A stretch of 19,302 nt of DNA from an uncultured Colwellia sp. (GTDB lineage: Bacteria > Pseudomonadota > Gammaproteobacteria > Enterobacterales > Alteromonadaceae): NCBI GenBank assembly GCA_913020705.1, contig CAJWBY010000082.1, positions 1 through 19,302 on the forward strand. The letters are read 5' to 3'. The translations under genes and the position numbers were made by a program. The notes beneath the pieces are model-generated. The model searched no databases. It was not told the origin of the DNA and saw only the letters and a list, made by a program, of their open reading frames with translations. This document shows, one piece after another, positions 9,701 through 17,420 of this stretch (its first letter is position 1; each line of letters opens with the position of its first letter).

Positions 9701-10460
9701 CCCAGGTGTAATGATATTTGAACTTGGTACTGATAGCACAGGTTTTTCTAGTACCGATTTTGGTGCTGACATTGGTGTTAAGCCTGGTCAAGGTTTTCAT
9801 ATTTATGAAAATGCTGAAAATGGCACTGTGGTAGGTAAATTAGCAAGCTATGCGGTTCGTTTTCTCTCTCTAGATGAACATAAAGGACCCATTTATTTGG
9901 TGAACGCATTACCGGGTACTCCTTTTTCTGTTGATACAGATGGCACTATTACTATTGCTAACAGTGATGCTTTAGATTACGAAGAAACCAAATCGTTTAC
10001 TTTAAAAGTGCAAGCTGATTACGTTAACCGTGATACTCAAGTTGTTGATGTTGTGATTAAAATAAATAATCGCAATGACGTTGCTCCAATGGCAGTTCAA
10101 GCCTTAGCAGCAATTTCTGGCCAAGTAGGTCAAGCCTTACAAACATCACTCTCTGATGATTTTACTGATGCTGATGGAGACGGTATTACCTTTAGTTCAA
10201 GTAACTTACCAACAGGTTTAACACTTTCAAGATCAGGGGTTATCTCGGGTATTTTACAAACAGCTGGTAATTTCCAAGCAAGCATTATTGCGAGTGACGG
10301 CGTAAATGAAACGCCAGCAACTGTTAACTTTTCAGTTTTGCCTTCAACGCAAGTATCAACGCCTGTAGCAGACAGTTCAACGAGCAGTGGTGGCAGTACT
10401 GGCATGTTATTCATGCTATTTGCAGGCCTTGCATTTATTAACCGTCGAGCACGTAAGTAA
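6732..10460 (+). CDS. Catalytically dead S8 subtilase (pseudoprotease) with GlyGly-CTERM tail
   Basis: A 1242-residue exported protein. Residues 1-22 are a signal peptide with likely cleavage after ANA. Residues 50-148 look like an I9-type propeptide, and about 165-460 are a subtilase domain. The landmarks align clearly but the active site is gone: VAIIGNGIDYTH has Gly178 for the catalytic Asp, PSGTAVAA has Ser249 for His, VVGAGRT has Arg346 for the oxyanion Asn, and SHTTYAAAYAAG has Thr424 for the nucleophile Ser. The structural DPNQDGDISDRPDVI loop (288-302) is kept. An Fn3-like domain (about 505-635) follows, then a long unrecognised Cys-containing region (about 636-1010), a cadherin-like segment (about 1014-1116) and an He_PIG/Ig-like domain (1117-1204). 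The C-terminus SSGGSTG, a hydrophobic helix and NRRARK form a GlyGly-CTERM signal, which implies type II secretion and rhombosortase processing. The reading frame is intact over 3.7 kb, so the protein is presumably functional without proteolysis. It sits 42 bp before an active subtilase and probably shares its transcript. Confidence 0.93.
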   Translation: MIFKSSTVALVISSVLAVSANANDAQNANNQLSVGKITNSSQELNTDVKSPFVISKENTGVYLITLSEKSALDASYAQLGNNRSSVVTKIEAQQKSLLKTIRSLDASAVLTRKARLTENALYAQITHEAATQLTNNTHVINIELLSEEPRYSSTDEFKKFPFLNIKDAGDSVTVAIIGNGIDYTHKSLGGNGDYASAWANRSNAWDGFPTDTVIGGLDFSADGEGYHSIDYNPIEDAADINAIAGDIPSGTAVAAQILAHAPDAKILSYKTYDWASKYFFPVLDVIIDPNQDGDISDRPDVIVMNAYGNGAFYVEDDTNGSSVTREINLVRRLSAAGSLVVVGAGRTYYNSYFNLAWRGAVPEALTVGSVNINDESVVLSDFTPAGPTRGTHQLKPEVVAPAEDIVGPIAGTGDVEGELPSHTTYAAAYAAGTVAKILANYPELSPLEAKALIANTAISTGIVGSTTYLEELDRTVTTVAEVPFMGTGLVNGDIAITADAVVWETGNYQPGLAFGFVEASTSAAVSKDITIKNLTDEVQTYSLSTFTSGEKSNNAAVSFIYPETINVPANHSVVFNVTMVVDASKLTEQGMSSTNDYTIANFTKENVNGYIVFNNTDESSAQLKMPWQVFPKNAQPLFKSNLQESWEIPYEANDWIDQLWAAWASALSNLIDLKNEGVATKTIYTIPLMHSSPAITDSKVGGQGHMLKNIGANVFADQMCESGKKLSVAVQMFDKWDIPMAEHFDKAGHLLTYFSIYTEEYTERMGADPIAIDSDSNRTDNDVLAYIEVFIDNDGKPQAEFIDYEKEYEWWNPSGRFTPSTLGTDVSIGDDTVVANICLEELYHDDIQSPELWDGELGWQFATDRDAAPDFDGEMIIYNPVIMGRSFTEVIDHTGEFNYPPWTYTNCDPNGTDWGGNPYPEDYCIEEKNSFLGSHTGIAKLMDDEEAELTWSNKVVLAPGEMARLSVTTVNDCDANLVRFEPFIPNKACGPGVMIFELGTDSTGFSSTDFGADIGVKPGQGFHIYENAENGTVVGKLASYAVRFLSLDEHKGPIYLVNALPGTPFSVDTDGTITIANSDALDYEETKSFTLKVQADYVNRDTQVVDVVIKINNRNDVAPMAVQALAAISGQVGQALQTSLSDDFTDADGDGITFSSSNLPTGLTLSRSGVISGILQTAGNFQASIIASDGVNETPATVNFSVLPSTQVSTPVADSSTSSGGSTGMLFMLFAGLAFINRRARK

Positions 10461-10467
10461 TTTAAAA

Positions 10468-10495
10468 TTGAGAGGCCAAGGTCTCTCAAAGAGGA
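10468..10495 (+). promoter_or_regulatory. Intercistronic hairpin and ribosome site before the active subtilase
   Basis: Eight bases after the pseudoprotease stop, TTGAGAGGCC (10468-10477) pairs with GGTCTCTCAA (10480-10489), with one G-T pair and a very small loop. In RNA the inner pairs would probably open to a 4-6 base loop. No T-run follows, so it is not a normal terminator. The Shine-Dalgarno AGAGGA (10490-10495) abuts its right arm and lies 7 bases before the GTG start at 10503. The hairpin could protect the upstream message or tune translation of the protease. Confidence 0.5.
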
Positions 10496-10502
10496 ATATA
10501 TT

Positions 10503-13500
10503 GTGAATTTCAAACTAAATAAAATCGCCTTAGCGCTACCAATGAGCTTGTTAACGCTTGGCGCAGTAGCGGCAATATCTGTAGATGATATTCCGAAAGT
10601 TGAGCTTTCTAAGGTACAGAAAAACAGTCAAATAAAATCAAACAAACAGTATTTTGAAAACCGTTACTTTGTTTTACTTGAAGATGAACCACTTGCATTA
10701 TATCAAGGTAATGTTAAAGGCTTTAAAGCCACAAACGTTGCTGCATCTCAAGGAATTAACAGTGTTAATAACGGTAAGTTGAATTTAAATAGTTCAGCTT
10801 CTGTTATGTACAGTGATTATCTTGCTACAAAGCAAAACCAAACAATTGCTAATATCAAAAAAACGTTAAAGCGTGATGTTAAAATTGAAAGCCAATTTAA
10901 AATAGCGATTAACAGTTTGGTGATGGATCTAAAACAAAATGAGGTGCTAGCTTTACGTAAAATGCCTGGTGTTTTAGCGGTAGAAAAAGAAGAAATGCAG
11001 CAGCTATTAACGGATGTTGGCCCTCAACATGTAGGTGCTCCTACAGTTTGGGACAACGCTGGCATTGTAGGTTCAAAAGGTGAAGGTCTGATCGTTGGTG
11101 TTTTAGATACTGGGCTCTCTTCTTATACATCAAAAGGCTGGAGTGCTGGTGACTTTGACAATAAAGACTTTCATCCTTCATTTGCAGATGTAGGGGTTGA
11201 TGGTTACGACCATACTAACCCTAATGGCAAAGGTGTTTACTTTGGTGACTGTGTTGAGTCGCCTTTCTGGTGTAACGATAAAGTTATAGGTGTTATCTCA
11301 TTTGAAGGGATGAAAGCCTCAGGACTTTGGGATGCACGTGGAGAAACTGGACAAGATGATCATGGCCATGGAACACACGTAGCTTCAACTATTGCAGGTA
11401 ACCGTGTTGATGGTGTTCATTATCCAACGGTTTATGCAAATTTGGAAAGTGAGTGGAGTCATAAATATTATGATTCAGAAACTGCAGTTTCAATTAGTGG
11501 TGTTGCACCACATGCGAATATTATCGCATATAAAACTTGTTCAGTAGATGGCTGTGCGCCTAGTGCTGCTGTTGCGGCAATTGAACATGCTATTGCCAAC
11601 AATGTTGATGTTATTAATTATTCTGTTGGTGGTGGTGCTGATTCTCCTTGGTTTACGTCTGATGCATTAGCATTCTTATCTGCACGTGAAGCTGGAATAC
11701 ATACTGCTGTTGCTGCAGGTAATTCAGGCACCAATGGAGAAAAAACGGTTGGCTCTCCGGGTAACTCTCCTTGGGTTACAACGGTTGCAGCGCTGAGTCA
11801 TTCACGTGATTTTACTGCTGAAAAAGTAGCGACATTCTCAGGTGGAAATGCTGATTTAGGTGCTCTAATAGGTAAAGGTGCTACATCAGGTCTTGCAACA
11901 CCTACTGAGCTTTTTTACGCGGGTGATTTAGAAAATGCAACTGACGCTGAAACAGCAGGTGGTATAGGCTTTTGTGGTGATTATTCATTACCAAGCAAGT
12001 GGGATGCAGATTCTATTGCAGGTAAAGTTGTTATCTGTCGTCGTGGTGGAGTCGACTCAAATAGTGAACCATTATCACGATTATCAAAAGGTTCAACAGC
12101 ATTATATTCAGGTGCAGCAGGGATGATATTTATCAACTCAGAAGATGCCTACGATAATGTTGAAAATGACCTTCATGTATTACCTACTGTTCATTTAAAT
12201 AAAGCTGATGGTGAAACATTATTAGCGTGGCTAGCTGAAGGTGCAGATCATCAAGTAAGTTTTACGGCTTCAGAGCTTGAACTTAATGATGAAAAAGCGG
12301 ATATAACCGCTAATTTCACTTCACGTGGTCCTGATTATTTCACTGATGATTACATGATCCCTGATGTTGGTGCGCCAGGTGTAGACATTATTGCCGGTGG
12401 TTTAGGCGATTATATGCAAAGTCCTAATTTAGATGTATGGGAAAAAATTGGCGGTGAATTCCGTTTTATGAGCGGTACCTCAATGGCATCTCCTCATATC
12501 GCAGGTATGTATGTATTGATGAAAGCAGCTCAACCAACTTGGACACCAGCTGAAGCACAGTCTGCATTAATGATGACTGCATATACCGCAGTGAAAGAAG
12601 ATGATGACTTTGATGGTGAATTAGCCCGTGCAGATATGCACAGAACAGGTGCTGGTAGTGCGCGAGTTAATTTAGCAGTAAATGCTGGTTTAGTGATGAA
12701 CGAAACGCGTGCTGGTTATGAAGCAGCGAACCCACAAGCAGAAGAAATGGGGATCAGTGGCGATATAGCTGGCTGGCATGGTCAACCACATCAAATGAAC
12801 ATGCCAAGTTTATCTAAAGGCAATTGTTTACTGAATTGTGATTGGGATCGTACTTTTAAAGCTACTAAAGCAGGTTCATGGACTGTGAGCTTCGAATACT
12901 ATAACGAAGGTTTTAGTATGAGTGCAGACACTAGCGAGTTTACCGTTAGTGAAAGCGAAGAAATATCACTGACTTTCTCTGCTCAAGCTTCACAAGGTTT
13001 AAATGTTGAATGGGCAAATGGACGCGTTGTATTAACACCGAGCGATAGCTCAATGCCAGTACAAACTTTACCTATTACCGTTAACTTTATTGCGGGTGTT
13101 GCTCCTGAAAAAACACACGTTATTGCCAAGCGTACTAGTGACTCTGTTCCGGTTTCAGGCGTAATGACTATCGGTACTAACGACTTACAAATCAGTAAAT
13201 CGGGTATCGCTAAAGCTGACATTTATGATCTTGAATTAATGCGTGATGCTACGAATGACATTATTTATCATTGGGATAACCCTGAAGATAAAGCGATGTA
13301 CGCAATACCTTTAAATATCCAAGCAGACTCAAAACGTTTAGTGATTGAAGTATTAGAAACAACATCACCAGATATTGATCTTTATGTGGGTATTGATTCT
13401 AACCTTGATGGTATGCCTGATTCTTATGAAATACAGTTAATGCCTTACATGAGTGCAACGGAAACAGCATTCGAAGTTATTGATGAAATTTCACCTCGTA

Positions 13501-14594
13501 ACGACACTTATTGGGTGATTGTACATAACTGGGCTGAAGGACCTGCTGAATTGACTGAAGACCAAATGATTTGTGCAGAAGGTCAAGAAGCGGATGAAGG
13601 TATGGAATGTGCTGAAGCGCCAATAATGGATAGCGTAAAATTAGCTATTACTAATGTTGCTCACGACGATGACAGTTTAACCGTAACAGCGCCTATATCA
13701 GCAGAACCTCTTGAAGAAATAGCTATTCGACTAGCTTGGAATCAAGAAATGTCTGAAGATGATATTTATCATGGTGTTTTCTGGTTAGGCACTTCGGCAG
13801 AGCTAAATAAAAACATTGGATCTGTGAAAGTGAATATGCGTCGTGGTGAAGATGATGTGCAAGTATCTACACCGTCAGTTAATGGCGATAAGCTGACTTT
13901 TGCAGTGAATGTTGCCAATAATAATAGTGGTGAAGAACGTGTTTATGATTTCAGTGTAGAACTTGCTGAAGGCGTAAATGTTGATTTGTTGTTCTCTGAT
14001 AGTAGTACAGCAGTTACCAATATGGCAATGAGCGCTTCAGATATAGAATACAGCTTTGAAGGTAATGTATTAACTTGGCAGCATACACAAGCTGTTGATG
14101 CACCATCAGTTGCATTTAGCCTAGTGCTAGATACCGCTAGTGTTGTAGGTATGGTTGATGCAACGCCAGTTATTGAATCTAAAGTTGGCAGTAGCGATGA
14201 AATAGAAACATCTGTTACAGAGTCTATATTTATTGAAGGCCGACCAACGTTCAGTGCTTCAGCTTCAATGACTCTAGTAAAAGAAGGTGAACCTGTAACA
14301 TTAACAGCAACCATTATAGATGCCGTTATTGAAAATCCTGAGTTGTCTTACCTATGGACGCAAACTTCTGGGCCATCAGTATCATTTTCAGGAACTGGAA
14401 GCTCAATTACTTTTGATGCACCTAAAGTATCATATGACCAAACACTTACTTTTTCATTAGTTGGCTCCAATGGTTCAAAAACCAGTGCAACTGAAGGTGT
14501 TAGTGTAAATATTGAGAATAAAAGCAGTGGCGGTGGCACTGGTTTAGGGTTCTTAATATTAACGTCATTAGGATTATTACGTCGTAGTAAATAA
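10503..14594 (+). CDS. Active S8 subtilisin-like secreted serine protease with PA insertion and GlyGly-CTERM tail
   Basis: A 1363-residue exported protease starting at GTG. A signal peptide covers residues 1-24 (…LLTLGAVAA). An I9-type propeptide lies at about 50-166. The catalytic domain, about 175-735, has a complete active site: Asp202 in GVLDTG, His289 in DDHGHGTHVAST, oxyanion Asn407 in AAGNSG, and Ser660 in SGTSMASPH. A PA-like domain (about 465-585) is inserted between Asn407 and Ser660, as in plant-type and lactocepin-like subtilases, and usually shapes substrate access. Downstream are beta domains, a PPC-like segment (about 905-1010) with a Ca-loop-like DSNLDGMPD (965-973), and a PKD/REJ-like domain (about 1248-1338). 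Residues 1342-1363 (SGGGTGLGF, hydrophobic helix, LLRRSK) form a GlyGly-CTERM signal, implying type II secretion and rhombosortase handling. Several close Cys pairs suggest disulfides. It follows the pseudoprotease by 42 bp and is closed by a strong terminator. The role is probably degradation of external protein; the substrate is unknown. Confidence 0.95.
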   Translation: MNFKLNKIALALPMSLLTLGAVAAISVDDIPKVELSKVQKNSQIKSNKQYFENRYFVLLEDEPLALYQGNVKGFKATNVAASQGINSVNNGKLNLNSSASVMYSDYLATKQNQTIANIKKTLKRDVKIESQFKIAINSLVMDLKQNEVLALRKMPGVLAVEKEEMQQLLTDVGPQHVGAPTVWDNAGIVGSKGEGLIVGVLDTGLSSYTSKGWSAGDFDNKDFHPSFADVGVDGYDHTNPNGKGVYFGDCVESPFWCNDKVIGVISFEGMKASGLWDARGETGQDDHGHGTHVASTIAGNRVDGVHYPTVYANLESEWSHKYYDSETAVSISGVAPHANIIAYKTCSVDGCAPSAAVAAIEHAIANNVDVINYSVGGGADSPWFTSDALAFLSAREAGIHTAVAAGNSGTNGEKTVGSPGNSPWVTTVAALSHSRDFTAEKVATFSGGNADLGALIGKGATSGLATPTELFYAGDLENATDAETAGGIGFCGDYSLPSKWDADSIAGKVVICRRGGVDSNSEPLSRLSKGSTALYSGAAGMIFINSEDAYDNVENDLHVLPTVHLNKADGETLLAWLAEGADHQVSFTASELELNDEKADITANFTSRGPDYFTDDYMIPDVGAPGVDIIAGGLGDYMQSPNLDVWEKIGGEFRFMSGTSMASPHIAGMYVLMKAAQPTWTPAEAQSALMMTAYTAVKEDDDFDGELARADMHRTGAGSARVNLAVNAGLVMNETRAGYEAANPQAEEMGISGDIAGWHGQPHQMNMPSLSKGNCLLNCDWDRTFKATKAGSWTVSFEYYNEGFSMSADTSEFTVSESEEISLTFSAQASQGLNVEWANGRVVLTPSDSSMPVQTLPITVNFIAGVAPEKTHVIAKRTSDSVPVSGVMTIGTNDLQISKSGIAKADIYDLELMRDATNDIIYHWDNPEDKAMYAIPLNIQADSKRLVIEVLETTSPDIDLYVGIDSNLDGMPDSYEIQLMPYMSATETAFEVIDEISPRNDTYWVIVHNWAEGPAELTEDQMICAEGQEADEGMECAEAPIMDSVKLAITNVAHDDDSLTVTAPISAEPLEEIAIRLAWNQEMSEDDIYHGVFWLGTSAELNKNIGSVKVNMRRGEDDVQVSTPSVNGDKLTFAVNVANNNSGEERVYDFSVELAEGVNVDLLFSDSSTAVTNMAMSASDIEYSFEGNVLTWQHTQAVDAPSVAFSLVLDTASVVGMVDATPVIESKVGSSDEIETSVTESIFIEGRPTFSASASMTLVKEGEPVTLTATIIDAVIENPELSYLWTQTSGPSVSFSGTGSSITFDAPKVSYDQTLTFSLVGSNGSKTSATEGVSVNIENKSSGGGTGLGFLILTSLGLLRRSK

Positions 14595-14628
14595 AATGTT
14601 GATAGCAATAGGTCTACATATTGAAAAA

Positions 14629-14734
14629 ATTTTTAATTGATAGGTCACTCACTATCGCAAATAGCATTAGCGACTGACAATTTTTTATGAATTTCAAACA
14701 AAAAGCCCGAATATCGTTATTCGGGCTTTCTTTT
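14629..14734 (+). repeat. 106-bp terminator repeat, copy B
   Basis: This is the ungapped partner of 3873-3978, in the same orientation, with 9 substitutions in 106 positions by hand count. It starts 34 bp after the protease stop codon. Copies A and B therefore flank the regulator and both subtilase genes as direct repeats about 10.76 kb apart. Confidence 0.85.
14702..14734 (+). terminator. Rho-independent terminator after the subtilase pair
   Basis: AAAGCCCGAATA (14702-14713) and TATTCGGGCTTT (14718-14729) form a perfect 12-bp stem with loop TCGT, followed by CTTTT. The arms are identical to those after the oxidoreductase, and only the loop differs by one base. Confidence 0.92.
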
Positions 14735-15091
14735 GAGCTTAGATGATTCTGTAATAAAAATCATATAATACCGCCTACTTCGAACTTAACTATTTTTTAT
14801 TAAATTAGAAAGAGGGAATGAGTTATTACTGCCCCCCACTTTATATAGCCCTGAATCCTAAGATATTACGAGCTATTAAAGTTTATTTACTAAAATTTCA
14901 ATTTCTCGTTACATAGTAGACGACATCTATAAACTAAATAAAATACATTGTATTCCCCCACCCTAAAGATCTGGTCATCACTCTATCCTTCTATTTGTTA
15001 AACGTCGGAGTAAAAAATATGATTATCACCTTGTGATCTATTATTGATCTTGATGCGTATAAAAATTAAATACTAACAAAGGTTTGATTAT

Positions 15092-17074
15092 ATGAAAAAA
15101 TGGCTTATTAAATATATTTCTAGTCATTTGACTGCAATTGTATTACTTCCATGTTTCCTTTTATCTGGCGTTATTTTTTATGACGTATCCGTTTCCCTAA
15201 AAAAAATGTCTGACGCAACACAGGTAGAAGCCAACGCCTTTTTAGTGCACAAGGTATTAAATTTAGTTCATGAGACCCAAAAAGAACGTGGGAGTTCCGC
15301 TGGCTACTTAGGCTCTAAAGGCAAATTATTCAAACAAGAATTAAGTAATCAACACAATAATACTGACAGTAAACTGAATGAGTTACGTAAATCAATTAAA
15401 GAATATGGCGCATCAAGTACAATCGAAAAGCATGTAAATAAATTTTTTACATCATTTAATGATATCCAATCAATTAGAAACTCTGTAACAAACTTATCAA
15501 TCCCCACCTCCGAAGCCATAATGTTTTAAAAAGATATTAATAAGGATGGCTTATCCATAGTTATTGAAGCAGGCCGCCTAACGAGAGATGCATTAATTGC
15601 AAAAGAATTGTTTTCAATTTACAGTTTTTCAAGTGCTAAAGAAGCTTCAGGCATTGAGCGAGCTGTTTTATCAAATGTGCTAGCCTCTGATAATTTTACT
15701 GCTGATTTAAGATATTTACATATCAAATTATTGACCGAGCAAGATGTTTATATTCATGAGGCATTAGATGCCTCTCCACCTGTAATGCATAATATTTTTG
15801 AACAAGCCTTAGAAGCACCTGAGTTTAGTCTTGTTAAAAAATATAGAAGCAGTGTTAAAGATAAAAACAGTGACTTTGACATTAGCCCTACAGAATGGTT
15901 TCAAGCAGCAACTCAGCGTATAGATAAACTAAAACAAGCAGAGGAAAGTGCACTACTGCTAGTAGATAAAACAGCTAAATTAACTAAAAAAGAATCGATT
16001 ACCTTATTGGTTGTTGAAACGTTAATATTAATTATTGGCTTAACGATTACATTCTCATTATTTATCTCTTTAAGAATTCGCCATCAACAATCGGATAAGA
16101 TAGTAAAAGGTATAAATATTGCCGTTAAGGAACGGAATTTAACCGATCAAATCGAAGTAGTTACCTTTGATGAACTTGGTAATGCAGCTGCTAATATTAA
16201 TACACTGACGCAGCAGTTCGATGATGATTTGGTTGAATTCCATAATTTGTCAAACCTTATCTCAAATGCAACACACGAAACAGCTGCGGCGATAAATCAA
16301 AGCCAAAATAACCTTATTGAGCAAGAAAAAGGTATTCAAACCATTGCATCTGCAGCAGAACAAATGAATGCTAATATTCTGCACATTGCTGAATCGATGA
16401 ATGATAATGCCCATGCAGCGAAGCTAGTAACTGAACAATCAATAAAAGGTCAAGAAGTCGTAAGAGAGGCTGTTGTTGTTATTCGAAATGCTTCAGATGA
16501 TATGGAAAAATCAGCGACTTCAGTCAATACGCTCAATGAACGTGTGGGCAATATTTCAGGCATGGTGGACATGATTCAAAGCATTGCAGAACAAACTAAC
16601 TTGCTTGCCCTTAACGCGGCTATTGAAGCGGCAAGAGCAGGAGAACAAGGCCGAGGATTCGCAGTTGTTGCTGATGAGGTGCGTAATCTTGCGCAAAGAA
16701 CTCAACAATCTACCCTTCAAATATCTTCACTGGTCACTGAGCTACAACAAAGTTCAACACAGGCTTCTCAGATTATTATGCATGGCAAAAAGAATGCAAT
16801 TCTAGCGGCTTCAAAAGCTGAAAAAATTCAAACGTCTTTAGGGGGCATAGTTGATTTGGCAAACCAAGTTGAAAAAGTTACTGAATCCGTTTCAGAAAAC
16901 ACTCGCCAACAAAGTAATGCTATCGATGAAGTAAGCCGCAATATCACAGATATATTTAATACCGCGACAGAAAATGTTGCAGGGACAGCACAAATATCAA
17001 TATCAGCGTCAAATATTGCAACGTCTGCAACACAAATGAATAGATTAATAACACGCTATACGATTTCTAAATAG
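15092..17074 (+). pseudogene. NIT-domain methyl-accepting chemotaxis protein, interrupted by an in-frame stop
   Basis: Two open segments, 15092-15526 and 15530-17074, lie in the same frame, separated only by TAA at 15527-15529. Together they encode a complete chemoreceptor of 660 codons. A first membrane helix lies at about residues 14-33. A NIT (nitrate/nitrite-sensing) type sensor follows, with HETQKERGSSAGYLGSKG after the first helix and [13 protein letters not shown] after the break. A second membrane helix lies at about 303-327, then HAMP (about 328-382) and a signalling domain with the canonical hairpin tip [20 protein letters not shown] (from about 498). There is no C-terminal NWETF-type CheR tether. 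The stop falls in [19 protein letters not shown], a place where NIT domains usually have an aromatic residue, so TAT or TAC to TAA is the simplest origin. As written, the product is a 145-residue fragment with one membrane helix and no signalling domain. A restart near 15608 (TTG) has no ribosome site. It may be a young pseudogene, a sequence error or, less likely, a readthrough gene. Confidence 0.9.
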
Positions 17075-17112
17075 GCTAAATAATTTAATTCTCTGAGAAT
17101 TAATTCTATAAA

Positions 17113-17145
17113 AAAGCCTGAATATCACTATTCAGGCTTTCGTTT
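17113..17145 (+). terminator. Rho-independent terminator after the chemoreceptor
   Basis: AAAGCCTGAATA (17113-17124) and TATTCAGGCTTT (17129-17140) form a perfect 12-bp stem with loop TCAC, followed by CGTTT. It is the third member of the hairpin family. Relative to the other two, one base pair has changed on both arms (C-G to T-A), so pairing is kept. Confidence 0.9.
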
Positions 17146-17420
17146 AAATGGTTAGAGCTTCAGTTATAGATTTAACATCTATTACATCATGCCGCCCACC
17201 TAAAACTTAAACAACTGATATTTAGATAAAAAATAAAATACACAAAGTGGGATACCCCGTTTTATACCCCGAACGCTCAAAGGGCTTTGTTAAGTTGTTA
17301 AAAAATAATAAAAATAAAATATTTTTTATTAAAATTAAACTTCATGGTTCACCACTAATCCAACACAAAGTCTAAAATTGTTAATACTCATTATCTGCAT
17401 AGCCACCCATAGCGGTATTA

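Larger units (their letters stand above)
14595..15091. other. Intergenic region: terminator repeat, then chemoreceptor upstream region
   Basis: This 497-bp gap holds the second terminator repeat (14629-14734), a conserved short block after it (14760-14790), and about 300 bp of AT-rich sequence before the chemoreceptor gene. A perfect ATCAC-CTT-GTGAT inverted repeat lies at 15025-15037, and a -10-like TATAAA at 15058-15063 has no good -35. No sigma28-type flagellar promoter is evident. AAAGG at 15078-15082 is the ribosome site for the ATG at 15092. Confidence 0.5.

Noticed and set aside
10503..10515. Twelve bases TGAATTTCAAAC at the protease start also occur in both terminator repeats (3932 and 14688)
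   Set aside because: The match is short and AT-rich, the flanks do not match, and the protease copy is coding. It is treated as coincidence.
14818..14916. 32-codon rightward open frame after a purine-rich AGAGGG
   Set aside because: The purine-rich sequence is only about 2-3 bases from the ATG, too close for a normal ribosome site. The peptide shows no recognisable feature, and the frame begins downstream of a strong terminator.
15608..17074. Downstream chemoreceptor part as an independent gene starting at TTG 15608
   Set aside because: There is no Shine-Dalgarno before it, it would begin in the middle of the NIT domain, and it is in the same frame as the upstream part. A single interrupted gene explains it better.
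17180..17200. On the minus strand the post-terminator block reads like the GGMM-stop end of GroEL
   Set aside because: Only about 15 bases fit, an in-frame stop lies just upstream, and the copies at 4006 and 14760 do not keep the pattern. It is most likely chance.
17149..17211. 20-codon open frame crossing the conserved post-terminator block
   Set aside because: It has no ribosome site, and the overlap with a block repeated elsewhere in non-coding gaps explains the conservation.
17252..17271. ATACCCCG direct repeat and nearby GTTAAGT as a possible integron attC or attachment site
   Set aside because: No paired R/L boxes with the attC fold, no integrase and no cassette-like neighbours are visible.
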